Below, one piece after another: positions 37,751 to 49,700 of a DNA stretch of 64,000 nt. The translations under genes and the position numbers were made by a program. A model generated the notes under the pieces. It worked only from the letters and a program-made list of their open reading frames with translations. It did no database searches and was not told the DNA's origin. This stretch comes from Sisyra terminalis (taxonomy: Eukaryota; Arthropoda; Insecta; Neuroptera; Sisyridae): assembly GCA_958496175.1 (NCBI GenBank), contig OY292275.1, positions 6,386,001 to 6,450,000 of the forward strand, in the 5' to 3' direction. Position 1 is the stretch's first letter; every line of letters starts with the position of its first letter.

Positions 37751-40700
37751 ATTGATGTACAACATTGAACCATAATTTTCAAACCCCTTTTTCCCTAATT
37801 TATTTTCAAGTAAAAAATCAATGAAAGTTAAAGTATATATTTATTCAATATTACCTAAATAATATATTATTAAAAGTAGAAGTAAATCAACTTACTTTAA
37901 CAAAAAAGCAATATTACATAAAAAAATCACAAATAAAATTATTTTGGATTGATTTAAAACCCGTTATAATCTATTGGTAATCCAAGTAAAAAAAGTTGCA
38001 CTTTTCTAATAATTTAAGGACTACTGTGGTGATTTAAACTTTTATATTTTACGTTTAGTTCTAATAATACGATCAACAATCAAAGGACTGTTACGCTGAT
38101 TGTTTAGTCGCTTAAATTTTTCAAAAATTTCATTATTACGAATTTTTTTCTTATTGTAACATCCAATTCTTTATTTTTTTTTTTAAATTTGCGTTGTAAG
38201 CCAATAGTGTTACATTATTGTTTTTCCAAAATATTTTCGACCATGAGGTCCTGGACAGTCGTCCTAGTTATCTGGATCTATGGGCAACTCTAGTCTGTAA
38301 GCCCCCAATAGTGGTGAATCCAGTGATAACTCATAAATTAGTCCATAAAATTTAAAATTTTCATTGTTAAAATCGGCCGATTATCAACCACTATATTTAC
38401 CAAATACTTTTGTGGTGAATATGACGGAAGTATGAAGATCCGTTTCCAGAAAATATTTAAACAGTGCAGAAAAGGATATAATTTCTACGTAAAATAATTC
38501 TTAATCCTTGAATAAATCTCGTGGAAATTCCATTCGTTTCGCAACAGTGATAAATATGTGACATAATGAAAACCAATAACAAGTTTCATTTTGAATATTT
38601 TATGTGCATATAAGATAAAACGTAGGTCTATAGGTAAAATAATTGTTATAAAATATGCAAAAAATGCTAATTGCGTGCTACAGATAATTCATTCTCAAAT
38701 GATTTGTAATCGAGTATTTACTATAAAATATTTATATTTCTAAAAATAACAGCGATTTTCCTTCAATTTGAACAATATATAAGCAAGATTTTTAGCAAAT
38801 AAATATTTTCACATATTGATTGACTATTATTGTTTATCTTTGAACTTCGGATCAGTGTTTATTGAGGAAAAGTTTTAAAATTTTGTTGGTTTTAGATGAA
38901 AATCATTGTAAGATCATTTTTAGATAAAGTTATTATAAACGTTTAAATGTATTTTTCAGTGTCAAATTTTATTGGATAAAAATGCTAATTTGATAAATAC
39001 TTGTATTTAGTGTTAAATGCATAATTTTCATTTATAACTCTTGCAAAATTTCAGTCTCACATATAGAAATCTTCTGAAAAAAACATATAGACAAGTAATA
39101 TTTACATTTCTTATTATTTTGCTAATTCTTTATTTTTATTTTCTAGCAAATTATGTAACTTTTAAGAAAGATTATTCTCAATTGTAATTGAGCAACTTGG
39201 AGGTGATTTTTGTTATTGACTGGCGGATACGAGCAACTTCGTTCTTGGTATACTTTTATACATTGGTTTTAAATGTACCAAAAGGAATTCCAAATGTTTT
39301 TCAAAAGTTAAAACGAAATTGTTAAAAATTCTGAAAAAGTACGTATACTAATTACCTGTACTTAAATTTTAATTTCTTTATGAAAAACTATATTAAAACC
39401 ATTTTTTTACAGGTCATTTAGAAGATAACGTTTTAAATGACAAAATCTTGCAATGTCGCAAAATATTTCAAATTTTAATATTGATATAACATTGTCTATT
39501 TATTGTTAATTTTTCTGCATTTATTAGTTAATATTGACTTTAAAATTATTTGTAGAAGTTTATATATTTTCATACTTAATCATTACGTCTTTAGCATATT
39601 CGATTATTATCAATACGTAATTCCACTGGTCGTGAATCTTTCGTGGAAAAATTGTGAAAAGTACTTCTTAATTCAAGTGGAAACATTGAGGACCACAAAT
39701 TCTTATTTATTAACAAATTATTTTAAGGTTTTGAAAATGGCACTAGCGATGGTCTCGATTAAACTTAATTATGTATTGTTAATTAATTTTTTTAAAAATG
39801 TAAGGATATACTATGTATATGAAACCGGTGACCCAGAAAATTGCGATCAACATCTCCGATCGATTTGTATTAAATGAATTCGTTTCATAGTTAAATTTAT
39901 CTTTTGTTTAATATTGGAAATTATAAACTGTGAGGAAATACTTGGATTGTTTGATATTACTGTATTGAATAGTTGATTGATTTATTGAAGGAATTACTTA
40001 GTCGTGGATTTCGTACAAATAAAGACGGATATTTTCCGCACAATTTTATTCTCCAAACAATGTTTTTTTTTTCTTAATTTTTATTCAAACGTAACCAAAA
40101 TCAAAGAAAAAAAAATTACTTGTGGGTTTTCAAAAGTTTGGAATTAGTTTTTACGAAATTATATCTTATATAATGATTTGTTGTAGCCAATGAAAGACCA
40201 AGGGTTAAGGGGGTTATTTTTTTCAAATTAATAAGGCAATCTAGGCAAGGGTTGAGGTTCAAACCTTCGTTAACTAATTATTTAGATTGTAGAATTATAC
40301 ACTTGCAAAATTCATATCTTTTACTTGGTAGATTGAGCAAACTATTTGTATTACCATTTTGAGTTCACTTTAACCACTTATGCAAAAATTTAGTTTTACT
40401 TTTTTCCAATAAATTACATTAGGGCGATTTATGTAAAGAATTATATCGAAAAACTTTAATTTTTATATGAATTTCAGTAAGTTTTTCTTAAATTATCGCA
40501 AAATATAACTCCAATATGATCCCAAAAATGATATTTAAAATCAAAGGTAGGCAACTCTTGAGGCACTTATGGCTTTATGGAGAATAAAATTTTAGATACC
40601 AATAGAACAGGAAAAAATAAATAAATTACTTTCTTAAATTTTTATCTGATTATTCTAACAATAAGGTTCTTTATCATATAAAGCTCAAATTAAAAAATGC

Positions 40701-40856
40701 TGAATATTATTTTAAATCTTAATTTAACTAAGAAATGTCCAACGACTAGTGAGTAACCACAAAAAATCATCCGAGTAAGCAAAAAAATATTTGCCTTTTT
40801 TCATAGAGCTAACGATTAGAAAACATAATATTTATATTTGAAATAAATAATCATAG
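37751..40856. other. Gene-poor AT-rich stretch
   Basis: About 3.1 kb. A 124-codon open frame at 39503-39877 (+) is the longest seen; it is rich in I, L, Y and F as expected by chance in such AT-rich DNA, and has no recognised motif. No inverted repeat, SINE or exon chain recognised. Confidence 0.4.
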
Positions 40857-41081
40857 TTTTGTTTATTTTTAGTAGGATAGTGGATATGAAAGGATGTAGA
40901 TCCATGTACTAATTATTAATTTTGCGACAAGTTTCGGTCTTTTATTGGACCTTCATCAGGCTTCTAATAAATCTAATAAAAAAAAGGTCTAATAAAAGAC
41001 CGAAACGTGTCACAAAATAAATAATTAGTACATGGATCTACATCCTTTCATGTCCACTATCCTACTAAAAAAATAAACAAA
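40857..41081. repeat. Palindromic element with hammerhead-like motif (tail-to-tail repeat)
   Basis: The left arm (GTTTATTTTTAGTAGGATAG, TGGATATGAAAGGATGTAGATC, CATGTACTAATTATTA) returns in reverse complement in the right arm with a few changes, arms about 95 bp. Each arm has a GAAAC box next to a GGTC..GACC hairpin. The left arm, read on the minus strand, has the full CTGATGA box; the right arm has lost it. The pattern suggests two retroelement ends joined tail to tail. Confidence 0.75.
40924..40964 (-). ncRNA. Hammerhead-ribozyme-like motif
   Basis: On the minus strand: AAGC, CTGATGA, A, GGTC-loop-GACC, GAAAC, TT, GTC, GC. This fits the hammerhead core: CUGANGA box, helix II, GAAA box, a minimal helix III (AC/GU closed by UU), cleavage triplet GUC, and a 2-bp helix I start. 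One extra A between CUGAUGA and helix II departs from the strict consensus. Penelope-like retroelements are known to carry such minimal hammerheads. Confidence 0.5.
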
Positions 41082-43109
41082 ATTATGTAAAATATGGGCA
41101 CAACCAATTTATCGATATAATCATAGTATTTATATTACAAATTGCCGACTAATAATTATAATAACGAATCTTAAGAGCTTAATATTTTGACTAAAGAAAG
41201 AGAAACATTTTTTACAATGGCATTTTGTAAGACCCTACTTTTTATTCTTTTTTTAAATCAGTAAAATTAAACAATTTTGTGCCACGCAGGAGAAGCACCT
41301 GCATTAAATAGTCATCCTCAAATTCATAAACAACAATACAAAAGAAATAATCAGAATGAGACTTTTATTGAAAGAATAAAATCAAAGCCATTATTAGCAT
41401 TGACTTCATAATTAATCGCTATATATTTGCATTGTAGTTAAATGCTGTTTTAATATATTTTATTCATAATTATTAAATCGAGCAAAAAGGAAAGAAATAT
41501 AGAAAAAATTATTCAATTAGAATAACTATTTGCTTATATAATTAATTACATAATTTTCATAAGTGTGTAACTATAGAATTTTTATTCATATTAATACAAT
41601 TTTAATTATTAGTGATTTACTATTTTGAAAGTATAATATTTCTTGCTTATTACCATCCCCATGAGCATTATTTTTTTTTGTTAATATTTTTTCAATCATA
41701 AAGTATTAATCGGCTTAACTAATCAAAGTTATGAATTTAAATTTGGGAGTGTTATCATAGTAAAATATTACTACGTATTACTCTATCAATGAAATTCAAG
41801 TTAATTAATTCGTAATTTTTACATAACATCTTGTTTATGAAATATTATTGTTTTTTTTAATGTGAAAAGGTTAAAACTTACAAAAAAACTATGTATTTAT
41901 TATAATTAATGTTTTCACCGTTTAAGGTCAATTTTTTGAGCTTTGATGAAAGACTAAAAAAAAATCTTCAGTTATGCGGTCGTATCGAACACTATATTAT
42001 AAGAAATATGGTTCAAGGGTAAATGTACATAACTGTAGTATTAATTATTATGAAAAATTTTAAAAAAAATCGTGAAAAAGTAATAATCATACATACACAT
42101 GATGAAAACCTATAAAAGTTAGAAAATACGCAGCAATTAGTACCAGGATGATTATGTTATTCAAATAGTACTTTATATTTGTTATTGATAAAAGGAAATC
42201 TCATTTTTATTCGTAATTTTGATGAAAAATTTGTTGTTTTCCTAACAATTTGAGAATGAATCGATTTGAATATGACGTAGAAATTTAATGTGAGAATTAC
42301 AAAATTTCAAGGCAACATTTCTATTGAATCGATCGTTTTTGATGTTCAAGATTGATTGTAATAGGGAAAATAAAACGCACAATTAGTTGCCAAATGTTTG
42401 GCAGACAATATTTTGGGCCTTTTTATGTAAATTAAAATAGACCAGTTGTCGTGCAGGATTACAGCTTAGATTTTAAAGATTTATCATCAAAATTACTTGA
42501 GATTCATCAGAATTATTTTGATATTTTTTGATCCTTTTTTGGCCAAATTTATGGTACCAAATCTATAGTTTAAACTTATAGTCTTATAGGCAATTTTCCC
42601 TAAAGAGTTTTGGGATTATTTGAATCCAACTATATCAAGATTTATTAAAAATACGGCCGTAATTCTACATGGTGGTTGGATGTTTAACCCATAAAGATTT
42701 GTGTACCATATAAGTTTATATTAAAAATTTGAGAATAATTGGGTTATACCGAATATATTCATACTATTTGACTCTAATTTATATTATAGAATCGACACTT
42801 TTCTCCTTTCTTTCGTTTTCCCTAAATAATAAGGCATTTTTTTAATTTTTCATTGAAAATGAACAATTTTATAATTAATTTTGAATTGACTTATGTTAGT
42901 TTACTATAAAAATATGGATAGCTTTATTTCGAAGAGTTTTATTGCCTTGAGATTGACTCCACTTTGATGCGGATGATGAGAACCAAGTATTAATGATATA
43001 TATTAAAAATATTTCTTTGAAATATCAGACCCAAGAAAAATTGATAAATTTGTTGTTTTTAGGAGTCATTGTCAAGAATCCATGTTGTTTAAGTCCTTGT
43101 CTTTTTAAA
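41082..43109. other. Gene-poor AT-rich stretch
   Basis: About 2 kb, no exon, repeat border or RNA gene recognised. Confidence 0.4.
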
Positions 43110-43171
43110 TATAATAATTAAACTGTGAGCAATAAGGACGAAGCTTCTTGTGGAATATTATTTATTTTATC

Positions 43172-43211
43172 GCCAACGTTTCGTCAGTCATTTCTGACTT
43201 CTTCAGGACTC
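43172..43211 (-). ncRNA. Hammerhead-ribozyme-like motif, left arm
   Basis: Minus-strand reading: GAGTC, CTGAAGA, A, GTCAG-AAATGA-CTGAC, GAAACGTT, GGC. CUGANGA and GAAA boxes flank a 5-bp helix II; ACGU could form a self-pairing helix III (dimeric hammerhead type), and GGC can pair with the upstream G(T/C)C as helix I. It carries the same extra A after CUGANGA as the other motifs. Confidence 0.5.
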
Positions 43212-43305
43212 AAAATTAAAAATTACTCCACAAATGTCATAAAAATAAGCTGTAAAATAAAAAACAGCTTATTTTTATGACATTTGTGGAGTAATTTTTA
43301 ATTTT

Positions 43306-43345
43306 GAGCCCTGAAGAAGTCAGGAATGACTGACGAAACGTTGGC
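43306..43345 (+). ncRNA. Hammerhead-ribozyme-like motif, right arm
   Basis: Plus-strand reading: GAGCC, CTGAAGA, A, GTCAG-GAATGA-CTGAC, GAAACGTT, GGC. Helix I GCC/GGC pairs fully. It differs from the left-arm motif at two positions, one in the helix II loop and one in helix I where a G-U pair becomes G-C, so pairing is kept. Confidence 0.5.
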
Positions 43346-43409
43346 GATAAAATAAATAATATTCTACAAGAAGCTTCGTTATTATTGCCTACAATTTAAT
43401 TATTATATT

Positions 43410-45346
43410 GTCAATAATCTTTGATTGATTATTATTTTAGAAGTCTCTCTCATTAGCATTATTTTAAACTTAGAATGTATGCTTGATTATTTTAGGAAAG
43501 ATTCAAAATCAAAAATTTCATCTAAATGTATGTGAAAACTTCCGAAAATTTGGACATAAATATTGTATTGTTCTTTTTTTGTCGAAAAGAGTCAACAAAG
43601 AAAAACAATCACGATGTGGTGATTCTGGACGATGGAAATTCTCAGGAAAAATGAAAATCTTCACCTGTTAAACAGAGAGGAGTGAAAATAAAGTACCAAC
43701 AGAACTTTGCAGAGACTGGAGGTGTTGAAGAAAGGTGGGCAATTATATGAGATACAAAACCAAACCAAAAGATAACTAAACTCAAAACTTACGAATTCCA
43801 ATAATTCATTGATTGATTAATATTATATTACCAATTTTTCATTCACCCACTTCTCTTATCATTTGGTGCTAACAAATAATGATTGCAATATAAAACGATA
43901 ATTGCAATCGTTAAAAAGTTTTTTTTTTATTTCGCCACATTAACAGATGATTTCAAAAACTAAAGTAAATACAAAAAGTTAATGCAGTAGTTTTTCATTT
44001 CGTAATCTTTTTTTATAAGTTTACATTACAAAATTGAATACATTGAAATTTTATCATAATGACAAATACTTATTTTTGATGATTATCATTTATTTCCATT
44101 ACTTAAAGATAATATTTTATATTATTATTTCAGAAAGAAATATTTTATAATTCCAATAACATATCATTTTACAATCAGTAAATATACTCAGCATAATCGA
44201 GAAAATTGTCTAAACAATCACCAAATCAATATTTGCATTTGAAATAATTCAAATAATTTCAGGTATTTTTTTTTGTAATTTTCTCTTATTTCATGTAAGT
44301 CAGTAGGTCACAAAAATAATTGTTAAATTTTGAAAATTTTCTTCTAAAAAAACTATCAGTAAAAACCGTTTTTTTTCTACTGGAAAACCCTTTGATATAA
44401 TGACGCACATAACTTACTAATATGTACATTGTATATTGTTTATTCAATAATTAATATAAGATGAATAAATTTAGATACCGAAATATAAGTATTGGCAATC
44501 ACAAATATTTGTCATTTTAAAAACATATATTTTTTGTCATTAAATATGCGTAAGATATTGGAAACAGAATTTTGTGATAGTTTTCCTTGGTACAGTTCGA
44601 GACATAGATCAAGGTAAAAATGCGGTCACGCAACAATGACATTTTCCTTTTAAAACGTTTATCTTATGCTAATTATTGTTCATTTATAATAAGAACAAAA
44701 TGTAGATATAATAATTGCAAAAAAAAACTTAAAAAAAAATAGGTCCTTCATATCCTCTAAGTTAGGTTTTCATAAAAACCAACAAACTACCTAACTAAAT
44801 CGGACTTCAAACCCAAAAATTAGTATTCCATTCTTGAATTTCTTTATTTTATTTTTTTTAGACAATTTAGCCAAAGGTATTTAAGTAAAACTTTAAAATT
44901 AGTATAAATTTTGTGTCTTCTACATGGCCAATCTCAAATTAACATTAATGATTCTTTTGAAGTGGTTTGAGTCTCTTGTAAATGTAAATAAACTAAAGAT
45001 AATGAAAACATAAAATGGACACAAACCTTTCTGAAAAATCTAAAAAGATAATTTTGCTTCGTATTGTTTTCGTTGAACTAATGTTATGATACCACTGATT
45101 AAATATTGCAGTCCTATCTTTAGTGAAGGGTTTAAGTCTAGACCCGTGAAGCCTTAGGGGCGGTAAAATTTTCGAAGCATCAACATTTTAAAGGTGAAAT
45201 AATGCAAGGACAATTAAAAATTTAAAAAATTTTTGAGCTAGTTTTGCTATGAATATATGGAACATCTTCAATAAAGTATGGAAAATATTTATTTTAATGA
45301 ATTTACTTTTCAATTTATCTCATCCAATTTTTTAATTGTAAAATAA
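43410..45346. other. Gene-poor AT-rich stretch
   Basis: About 1.9 kb with no recognised exon or repeat. A 62-codon frame at 43483-43671 has no family signature. Confidence 0.4.
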
Positions 45347-45607
45347 CTGGTAAATAGAGGACTGTCATTTCAGGGACATTCTGAACATATTGATTGGCTT
45401 TATAATGGTAATTATTTAGGAACCGTGGAACTTCTTGCTAAATTCGATCCTTTTTTGTTAGTTTATGCAAACCCTTGTAATTGTAATTCGTCGTATTTAT
45501 TTAAAACATTACAGTATCCTGATAATTTAGAAGAGACCTTAATTGATGAATATCTTCACAAATATTATCTATTTAAAGATTCATTACAAAATACTAATGA
45601 TAATTAA
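45347..45607 (+). pseudogene. DUF4371/hAT-type transposase-like remnant
   Basis: Open frame without introns: GLSFQGHSEHIDWLYNGNYL, then TVELLAKFDPFL, ending at a TAA at 45605-45607. The GL-F-GH-E...GN-L...LL-K-DP-L series is the signature of the DUF4371 domain found in hAT-derived ZMYM1-like and TTF-type zinc-finger proteins. A stop codon lies immediately upstream in the same frame (45344-45346), and the dimerisation part is absent, so it is a fragment of a transposase rather than a host exon. Confidence 0.6.
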
Positions 45608-45626
45608 TAATGTTCTTGGGAACTTA

Positions 45627-45744
45627 GGTAAAGTTAGAAGGGAATTATGTAGAAGTCAGTGATGGGAGTTATATTTAAAGAAAACCTTCATAAAATTAAT
45701 GATGTGGTTGGAAATTAGCAAAAAAATCATCGATTTTCCCAAAA
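45627..45744 (+). repeat. Left arm of a 118-bp inverted repeat
   Basis: Runs from GGTAAAGTTAGAAGGGAATT to TCATCGATTTTCCCAAAA. Its reverse complement occurs at 46670-46787 with about two mismatches. The arms enclose about 925 bp that include a hAT MITE. Confidence 0.85.
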
Positions 45745-46225
45745 TCTATGGAAGATAACCAGTGGTTGATTTAAGTCCGAAGCCGCCCTAAGCTCCATTC
45801 AATTTTTCACTTTTTTTGCTCCATAACAAGTAGGTTACCAAAATAAAATATCTAATTTTCAAATCAAATACTTAAGTTATGAATTAATTTTTACAAAACT
45901 TATGAATTAACATATAATTTTCTAAATATTACTTATTAATTTCAATAATTTTTTTTCTAAATTTCCTATAACTAGAGCTTTTTTCCAGCTTCCCTTAAGA
46001 TATTAACTTCCTTTCACTAGAATTGGTTTACGCAAAAATGTCAATTTTAACATCGTAATTGATTTTTTTGCACTAATTAAGCTTCAATAGATAATAAATC
46101 CTGGATATCAAGGTTTTACTGGCCAATATTTGTACGTTAGTAGCTTCTCATCCTTTCCAAAGTGGAAAAAAAAATTTCTTCTGGACTATGTATCCCTTAG
46201 ACTAAAAAAAATGAGCAAAGCAGTG
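45745..46225. other. Spacer inside the inverted-repeat block
   Basis: AT-rich sequence with no recognised element; ends in the 8-bp target duplicate AAGCAGTG of the following MITE. Confidence 0.4.
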
Positions 46226-46468
46226 CAGCCCCCGCTTTAGGGGTGGGCAACCCGGGCGGTCGCCCAGGGCGGAAAATTTCAGGGGCGGCATTTTGTCATA
46301 TTTGATATACAATATGAACAAAAATGTGAAGAAATTAGTTTTTAGTTAAAAAAATATTTTTCCAAAAAATTAAAAATTTTGTGATATTAAAACTGTGTTT
46401 TTGCAACCCTGAAGGGGCGGCATTTTTTCATCTTGCCCAGGGCGGCAAATTTGCTAGAGCGGGGCCTG
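46226..46468. mobile_element. hAT MITE with perfect 8-bp target duplication
   Basis: Left end CAGCCCCCGCTTTAG; right end, reverse-complemented, CAGGCCCCGCTCTAG. The flanks are identical 8-mers AAGCAGTG (46218-46225 and 46469-46476), the duplication length made by hAT transposases. Subterminal GGGCGGCA/GCCCAGGGCGG words make this 243-bp element much more GC-rich than its surroundings. It has no coding capacity. Confidence 0.9.
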
Positions 46469-46669
46469 AAGCAGTGTCAATATTAGGGTACACATCTCTA
46501 AAATTCCGTGAATACAATATATTCCAAATATTTTGTGCGAAGCGAATATTATTATAGTATTCCTGGTTGCTCTCATCCATGGTGTGGTAAATAATTAATA
46601 ATGTTCTTGGGAACTTGGATTTAAATGATAAGACGTTATTTTTCAAATTATCTCAATTTTTGAAAAATG

Positions 46670-46787
46670 TTTTGGGAAAATCGATGATTTTTTTGCTAAT
46701 TTCCAACCACATCATTAATTTTATGAAGGTTTTCTTTAAACATAATTCCCATCACTGACTTCTACATAATTCCCTTCTAACTTTACC
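46670..46787 (-). repeat. Right arm of the 118-bp inverted repeat
   Basis: Reverse complement of 45627-45744. A separate direct repeat, TAATTAATAATGTTCTTGGG plus AACTT, lies beside the left arm at about 45601 and also at about 46592. Confidence 0.85.
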
Positions 46788-49700
46788 AGGTGGTTCAATT
46801 TTTTCTTCAACCCAAATTTCAAGTTTCCGATCGAAAATTCGCTCATTTTTCTATGGTTTTAACTATAAAAACTTCTGGACTAGAGACTTTGATCAAATTT
46901 TATGAAAACGACTGTGAAATAAAATTAAATAACGTACAAACTTTTGTATCATTATTATTCTACGTTCAAATTCATTACATATAATTTACGATGACGTCTA
47001 CATAAGTCCAATCTACATACAAATCAAATTATGAAGAAATGAAACATTTCCAGCTTTTTTTACCGCGTCTGATATTTCCCCTGACCGAATAAAATTTCCG
47101 AGCATTTCTGGGGTTTTTGATAGCTGGCGAACATTGCGATTGAAAGTAATAAAATAATAATGAAACATCGCCGAAAAAATGTGTTTTTAAATTTTCAAGA
47201 AAGTCAATTATTTTTCTAACAATTGCTCTGAAATTACAACGAAACGTGACAAATTATTTTAACAATTAAATCAATCACCTGAGGCAAACTTTTTCGACTA
47301 TAATACCCCGTAAATATTAAATTATTTATTTGAACGGAATTCCTAATTATCCATTAGATAAATATCATTTATGTAACGCCAGTAATTATAAACGTATGTA
47401 ATGACACAATTATTTTTTTAAACAATTTTATTCCACAAACATTTAGTATTCATTTGTAGAAAATATGCGTTTCAAAATTGTATTTAATTGTTAATTTGAA
47501 ATGTTCTATTCCGTAGAAAATTAATATCTTTTCGATTTTTTTGTCATAGTTTTATTACAAATAACAAAACATTTTTGCAACATTTTGAGCAAATAGCGAA
47601 TAATGTTAGAAAGTTTTTTTTTCTTCTTTAAATTGCTTTCACTTCCATTTCAGCGGCCAAGACTTGCCACTCGATGGCTATCGGTGGTATAATAATGAAA
47701 AATTTCTTGCACATTTCGGACATATGGCCTCTATTATAAGAGATTCAAAAATTGTGTCCAATCTCATTAATTATACCGATGAATTATAAATGTGACTCTT
47801 TCAATATTGAAGTTTTGATGTTACGTAAAAGAACAGAACGTATCATATTATCATATAATAAACGTCAAAAAACATATTTGGGATTTCTGGCTTCGGTTTT
47901 TTTTCTTCTTTGATCGTCTGAAGACTAAAAATTCCTTTCACGGTTATGTAACCAGACAACGTTCAGTCATTGGGGACCCGAAGTAGAAATTTGTTGCCAC
48001 TTTTATTGTAAAATTGGTATTGATTTTATATATACTTGTACAGTTACTACTTAGGTATTTAATTTTTAATATCTCTGCAGATATTTCATAACTGAACCAA
48101 ATTAAAAATATATGCTTTATGAAACAAGTAAAGAATAACGTTAATTTTTAACTCTTTTTTAAATCTTTTTGGAAATTCATCGTAAATTTAACATTTTTCA
48201 TTTGATTTCAGAAATGCTGAGGTATAACTGATTAATTTTGTGAAATATTGGATTCTTATAAGGACAACGCATATCAGATTAGATTAGATTGGATATAATT
48301 TAGCCTGAATTAAGTAGTCCAGAAATTACAATAGTCGTTTTTGAGCTTAAGCTAAAAAGAGAAGAATAAGCAAAAATTGTAAATCAGATATGTACAATAT
48401 ACCTACATAATATAAATTTTCCACGTCAGATCTTTGTAAAAATATTTCCTTAATAATTTAAAGGAAAAAAAAAATTAAAACAAAATGTTTAAGTCAACTG
48501 TGACTGCAATAATTCTTCTCTATTTTTTATATATACTCGTTGAGGTCTTTGACATTCTGTCTTAAATATATTTAATACCTATATCCATGTACTGCCATGT
48601 ACTAAATAAGCTTCTTGGGTTTTTTTCGTGTATTATTACCTTTACTTTTCCGGCATTTAAATTACACCAACTAAATATCTACCGAGTCTTTGGATATATG
48701 ATTTTTTTTTATTGGATTTATAAATAATTTTGTAATTTACTGCAAAAAAAATCCATTAAGTTAATACAACTATAAGTTTTCATTAGGCATGGGTACTTGT
48801 AAATTAATTATTGTTTAGAAAGATGTGCAGTAAACAAGCCGATAATTTAAATTTAATTATAAGTAAAACAAATCTTTAGATTACTAATCATAATATAATT
48901 AACTTCAATAATTAGTAGGCAACGAGAAAAAAGTTACATGTTGTGAAAAGAAAAAAGAAAATAACGTGTATGAGAAATTTCCAAAAATTTCATACAAAAA
49001 CTGTTAAAAATGCTCTAGATTTCTTATGTAGCCTTTTGGCACAAAAATTCATTGTTGACTATTTATTCTTCCAAACGGTGTTTGGTAACATTTTAGACAA
49101 ATCCATTATTAAATTTGAATTTGGTAATTATTGTAAATGAACAAACGTTCAAGTTTTGTGATTGTATAAAAAAGGGCAATGCTGATCGATAAAATTTAAA
49201 TTATCTAAGGTAAAATTTATGGTTACTTATAATTTAGAAATTTGAATTTAAGTTAATCAATGATTTATTTTATTTACAGTCTCTGAATGAATGGATACTA
49301 AGAACTAAGAATAACAAATTCCAGAACCGAAATAGTCGAAAAACCCTGGTTGTGGAAGTTTAACCAGAGACTTGGTCTCAAATAAGTGAAATAAGGACCC
49401 CGGAAATACAAGCCTTGAGGTTACAGCATTATTTTTTCTTTTTTTTTTTTTAAATTTAATTAGCAATCAGTTTATGTAAAATATGAGCTAATGTGCTGTC
49501 TTGGCTGGAGCTCTTGAGCTCCAAATGGCTTGAAGAAGTTCCCAGTGGAACATCTTCCTGCTACTTTGATGTCAGCTCATATGGAGGGCATTAATTAAGG
49601 TACAGTTTACTTCATTCTGGATCCCTATTAAAAAAAGGCATTTAGAAGAATTTTGAAATCATTACATTTAAAGTACCTTTAATAACTTTAAACGACTTCT

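Larger units (their letters stand above)
43110..43409. repeat. 300-bp near-perfect palindrome with a hammerhead-like motif in each arm
   Basis: Two arms of about 143 bp (43110-43252 and 43265-43409) are reverse complements with only a handful of differences and a 12-bp centre between AGCTG and CAGCT. Shared words in each arm: CGAAGCTTCTTGT, AATATTATTTATTTTATCGC, CAACGTTTCGTCAGTCATT, CTGACTTCTTCAGG. No coding capacity. The outer parts differ slightly more than the inner ones. It resembles the 40.9-kb palindrome in design (GAAACG followed by AAAATAAATAAT) but not in most of its sequence. Confidence 0.85.

Noticed and set aside
39503..39877. 124-codon open frame as a receptor-like gene
   Set aside because: Hydrophobic, I/L/Y/F-rich composition is what AT-rich DNA gives by chance; no motif, splice partner or promoter was seen.
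46428..46646. 72-codon minus-strand frame beside the hAT MITE
   Set aside because: It starts outside and ends inside the MITE, so the C-terminal part is transposon sequence; the rest has no recognised similarity.
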